From assembly GCF_029210485.1 (NCBI RefSeq), contig NZ_JARGET010000023.1, forward strand, positions 62,001 to 126,000: a stretch of 64,000 nt of DNA, written 5' to 3'. Shown piece after piece: positions 61,812 to 64,000 of the stretch (positions are counted from its first letter, which is position 1; each line of letters begins with the position of its first letter). Made by a program: the position numbers and the translations under genes. The notes beneath the pieces are model-generated. The model was not told the DNA's origin, ran no database searches, and was given only the letters and a program-made list of their open reading frames with translations. The stretch is from Hoeflea sp. YIM 152468 (GTDB lineage Bacteria; Pseudomonadota; Alphaproteobacteria; Rhizobiales; Rhizobiaceae).

Positions 61812-64000
61812 ATGCTCGGCTTCTTAAAAAAATCACTCGCGACAAAACTCATTGTGGTGGCAGGTGCCACTGTTGCTTCGGTGCTTGTCGTCTCCAATTA
61901 TGTCTTGATCTCCAACACCCAGGCCCGCGTCGAAGCGCTGGTGTTCGAACAAGCCCAGATTGAAGCCAAGGCCATCTCCGCCGACATTGCCGGCGAGATC
62001 GGCGGCCTGGCAACGGTCGCGTCCACCGTGGCGGCAATCTCCGGTCGCGGTCACGCAGAAGGCGACCTCGGCCGCAAGCCGATCATGAACCTGCTCAAGG
62101 CTACATTGCAGACCCATGAGATGGCGTTTGGCGCCTGGTTCGCAGCAGCCGAAAACGCCTTTGACGGCCGTCAGGCGGACTTCATTGATAACAAGGAAAT
62201 GGCCGGCAACGCCAAAGGCACATTCAGCCCCTATTGGTCAAAGACCAGCAGCGGTGAAATTCACTTCTCCACATTCGAAATCAGTCAGGCCGATGCCTGG
62301 TATGCTCTGTCCGCCGCCAGCGGCAAGGGCGCCGTCACCCCGCCCTACCAGGCGCAGGAAGCTGAAGTCCCGACAACATTGACCTCGATCACCTTCCCGG
62401 TGAAGTCGGGAGACAAGCTGATTGGTGTGTCCGGTATCGACGTCTCCCTCGCCTCGCTTTCCGACAAGCTGTCGAAAATGCGGCCCTTCGGCACCGGTCG
62501 GGTGATGCTGGTCTCGCAAGACAGCAAATGGCTCGTCGGACCGACGCCGGACGCCATGATGACCGAGTTCGATGACGGCGGACAATCTGAAGTCGAGGCA
62601 GCGCTTGGCCGTGGCACATCAAGCACGGTGCGTGATCTTGCCGGTCAAGACGGCTCCATCGTTCATCGCCTTGTCTATCCCTTTGAACTTCCCGGCGTGA
62701 ATGCAAGCTGGGTCGTGCTTGTCGATGTTCCTGAGGCAGCCATCACCGGACCGGTGTGGGAGCAGACCATCATGATGCTGGCCGGAGGACTGATCGTTCT
62801 CGGCGCCGTTCTTCTCGGGATCTTTGTCGCTGTCACCCGTATGGTCAAACGGCCACTCGACAGTCTTGTGTCCGACGTTGAAATTCTCAGCAACGGTCAG
62901 TACGACAGACCGATCAGCGGCCAGAAAAGCATGGACGAGACCGGTGCCGTTGCCCGGGCGCTTGAAGGCTTCCGCCACCGTCTGGCCGAATCCGATCAGC
63001 TTGAAACCCAGGCAGCCCGTGACCGCGACAGTGCCGACCGCGAACGCGCCAACACCGAAACCGAACGCACCAACTCTGCCGCTCAGCAAAAGCAGATCGT
63101 CACCCGTCTGGGGGCTGGCCTGTCCCGTCTGTCCGCCGGTGACATGACCCACCGCATCACCGAGGAGTTCCCGGGCGAATACGCACAACTGCGCGAAGAC
63201 TTCAACTCGGCCATGCAGAGTCTGGAGCAGACCATCAAGACGGTCAACGCCTCGGTCGACAACATCACGTCGGGCACCGGCGAGATGAGCACGGCAGCCA
63301 ATGACCTGTCGATGCGCACCGAGAAGCAGGCCGCAAGCCTCGAAGAAACAGCGGCAGCACTCGATCAATTGACCTCCCAGGTCAATGCCAGCGCGGAAAA
63401 TGCCAAAACGGCTGCTCATACCGTGGAGAACACCAACAAGAGCACCAGTGAATCGGGCGCCATCGTTGAAAAGGCCGTCGACGCCATGACCGGCATCGAA
63501 CAGTCTTCCCGCGAAGTCAGCCGCATCATTGGCGTGATCGACGAAATCGCCTTCCAGACCAACCTTCTGGCCTTGAATGCGGGCGTCGAGGCGGCGCGCG
63601 CCGGGGAAGCCGGACGCGGTTTTGCCGTCGTGGCGCAAGAAGTGCGCGAACTGGCGCAGCGGTCGGCCTCGGCCGCCAAGGAAATCGCCACGCTGATCAA
63701 GGTGTCAGCCGGTCACGTTGATCAAGGTGTCGAATATGTCGGACAGACCGGCACGGCGCTCAAGGATATTTCCTCCCAGGTCGATCAGATCAACAGCCTG
63801 ATCCGCGAGATTTCGCTCTCAGCAACGGAACAGGCCGTCGGCATCAAGGAAATCAACCAGGCCATCAACCAGATGGATCAGGTGACGCAGCAGAATGCCG
63901 CCATGGTCGAAGAGACCACGGCCGCCAGCATGGCGCTGAACACCGAAGCCCGCACGCTGGGTGATCTGGTCGCCAATTTCCAGGTCTCGGGACATGCATT
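61812..64000 (+). CDS. Methyl-accepting chemotaxis protein (3' end cut by window)
   Basis: A membrane chemoreceptor, at least 729 residues, truncated at the right edge. Order: first membrane helix (about residues 10-30); periplasmic double-Cache-type sensing domain (about 35-315) with [20 protein letters not shown], a typical dCache strand; second helix (about 318-340); HAMP linkers; and the cytoplasmic signalling domain, whose hairpin tip has [23 protein letters not shown], where the usual AAVEAAR reads [12 protein letters not shown] eight bases upstream fixes the ATG. It relays ligand binding to CheA/CheW. The ligand is unknown; dCache domains often bind amino acids or organic acids. Confidence 0.93.
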   Translation, partial: MLGFLKKSLATKLIVVAGATVASVLVVSNYVLISNTQARVEALVFEQAQIEAKAISADIAGEIGGLATVASTVAAISGRGHAEGDLGRKPIMNLLKATLQTHEMAFGAWFAAAENAFDGRQADFIDNKEMAGNAKGTFSPYWSKTSSGEIHFSTFEISQADAWYALSAASGKGAVTPPYQAQEAEVPTTLTSITFPVKSGDKLIGVSGIDVSLASLSDKLSKMRPFGTGRVMLVSQDSKWLVGPTPDAMMTEFDDGGQSEVEAALGRGTSSTVRDLAGQDGSIVHRLVYPFELPGVNASWVVLVDVPEAAITGPVWEQTIMMLAGGLIVLGAVLLGIFVAVTRMVKRPLDSLVSDVEILSNGQYDRPISGQKSMDETGAVARALEGFRHRLAESDQLETQAARDRDSADRERANTETERTNSAAQQKQIVTRLGAGLSRLSAGDMTHRITEEFPGEYAQLREDFNSAMQSLEQTIKTVNASVDNITSGTGEMSTAANDLSMRTEKQAASLEETAAALDQLTSQVNASAENAKTAAHTVENTNKSTSESGAIVEKAVDAMTGIEQSSREVSRIIGVIDEIAFQTNLLALNAGVEAARAGEAGRGFAVVAQEVRELAQRSASAAKEIATLIKVSAGHVDQGVEYVGQTGTALKDISSQVDQINSLIREISLSATEQAVGIKEINQAINQMDQVTQQNAAMVEETTAASMALNTEARTLGDLVANFQVSGHA

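Noticed and set aside
1-64000. CRISPR arrays, insertion sequences, integrases, phage genes
   Set aside because: No regularly spaced repeats, transposase or integrase motifs, or terminal inverted repeats with target duplications were seen in either strand.

Overview
The window is one contiguous, gene-dense chromosomal segment of a GC-rich alphaproteobacterium, almost certainly of the order Hyphomicrobiales (Rhizobiales). The evidence is a rhizobial-type phosphatidylcholine synthase, a Shemin-pathway 5-aminolevulinate synthase, the cysG-DUF2849-cysI-DUF934 sulfite-reduction operon, a PilZ-like protein and many short ATGA/GTGA gene overlaps. A marine Hoeflea-like genus is a guess from general gene content, not something the sequence proves. 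No insertion sequence, integrase, phage gene or CRISPR array was seen. One tRNA gene (Ser, anticodon TGA) is present.

Layout. 0.66-2.4 kb: pcs and a quinone oxidoreductase. 2.7-7.5 kb: a complete BMP-family (nucleoside-type) ABC importer ending in a hairpin terminator. 7.5-13.2 kb: an acyltransferase, a divergent aminotransferase / glutamine-synthetase-like pair (probably amine or polyamine catabolism) and hemA. 13.2-21.6 kb: an ArsR regulator with the two cysteines of persulfide sensors, then a giant alpha-2-macroglobulin translationally coupled to penicillin-binding protein 1C. 21.9-26 kb: an aldehyde dehydrogenase, a GST-like protein and a lower-GC pair (unknown protein and PAS-like/LuxR regulator). 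26.2-29.8 kb: a minus-strand run of two small membrane proteins, a divergent GTP cyclohydrolase I, an ECF sigma factor, a 69-residue protein and a patatin; this is the least conventional assembly in the window. 30.4-39.2 kb: tRNA-Ser, a secreted protein and a housekeeping run rlpA, dac, tmk, holB, metG, tatD, MBL hydrolase, YbaK. 39.3-47.3 kb: CoA transferase, unknown protein, M32 carboxypeptidase, a DMT exporter with a MarR regulator and two matched operators, YqaA, LrgAB and TPMT.

47.2-51.6 kb: a five-gene assimilatory sulfite-reduction operon (cysG, DUF2849, cysI, DUF934, adrenodoxin-type ferredoxin). CysG makes the siroheme used by CysI, and the ferredoxin is a natural candidate electron donor. 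51.7-54.6 kb: nucleoside deaminase, mazG, a PilZ-like protein, a flavodoxin-fold oxidoreductase and a composite palindromic repeat. 54.7-61.3 kb: a seven-gene homogentisate operon (hmgA, MBL, FAH-family, MBL, FAD monooxygenase, DUF2783, maiA) that takes homogentisate to fumarate and acetoacetate and probably includes the hydroxylase that feeds it. 61.8 kb to the end: a methyl-accepting chemotaxis protein truncated by the window edge.

The strongest candidates for new biology are the folE / sigma / patatin / membrane-protein run, the feeding monooxygenase and degenerate MBL protein of the homogentisate operon, the ferredoxin inside the sulfite reductase operon, and the BigR/SqrR-like regulator lying beside hemA.
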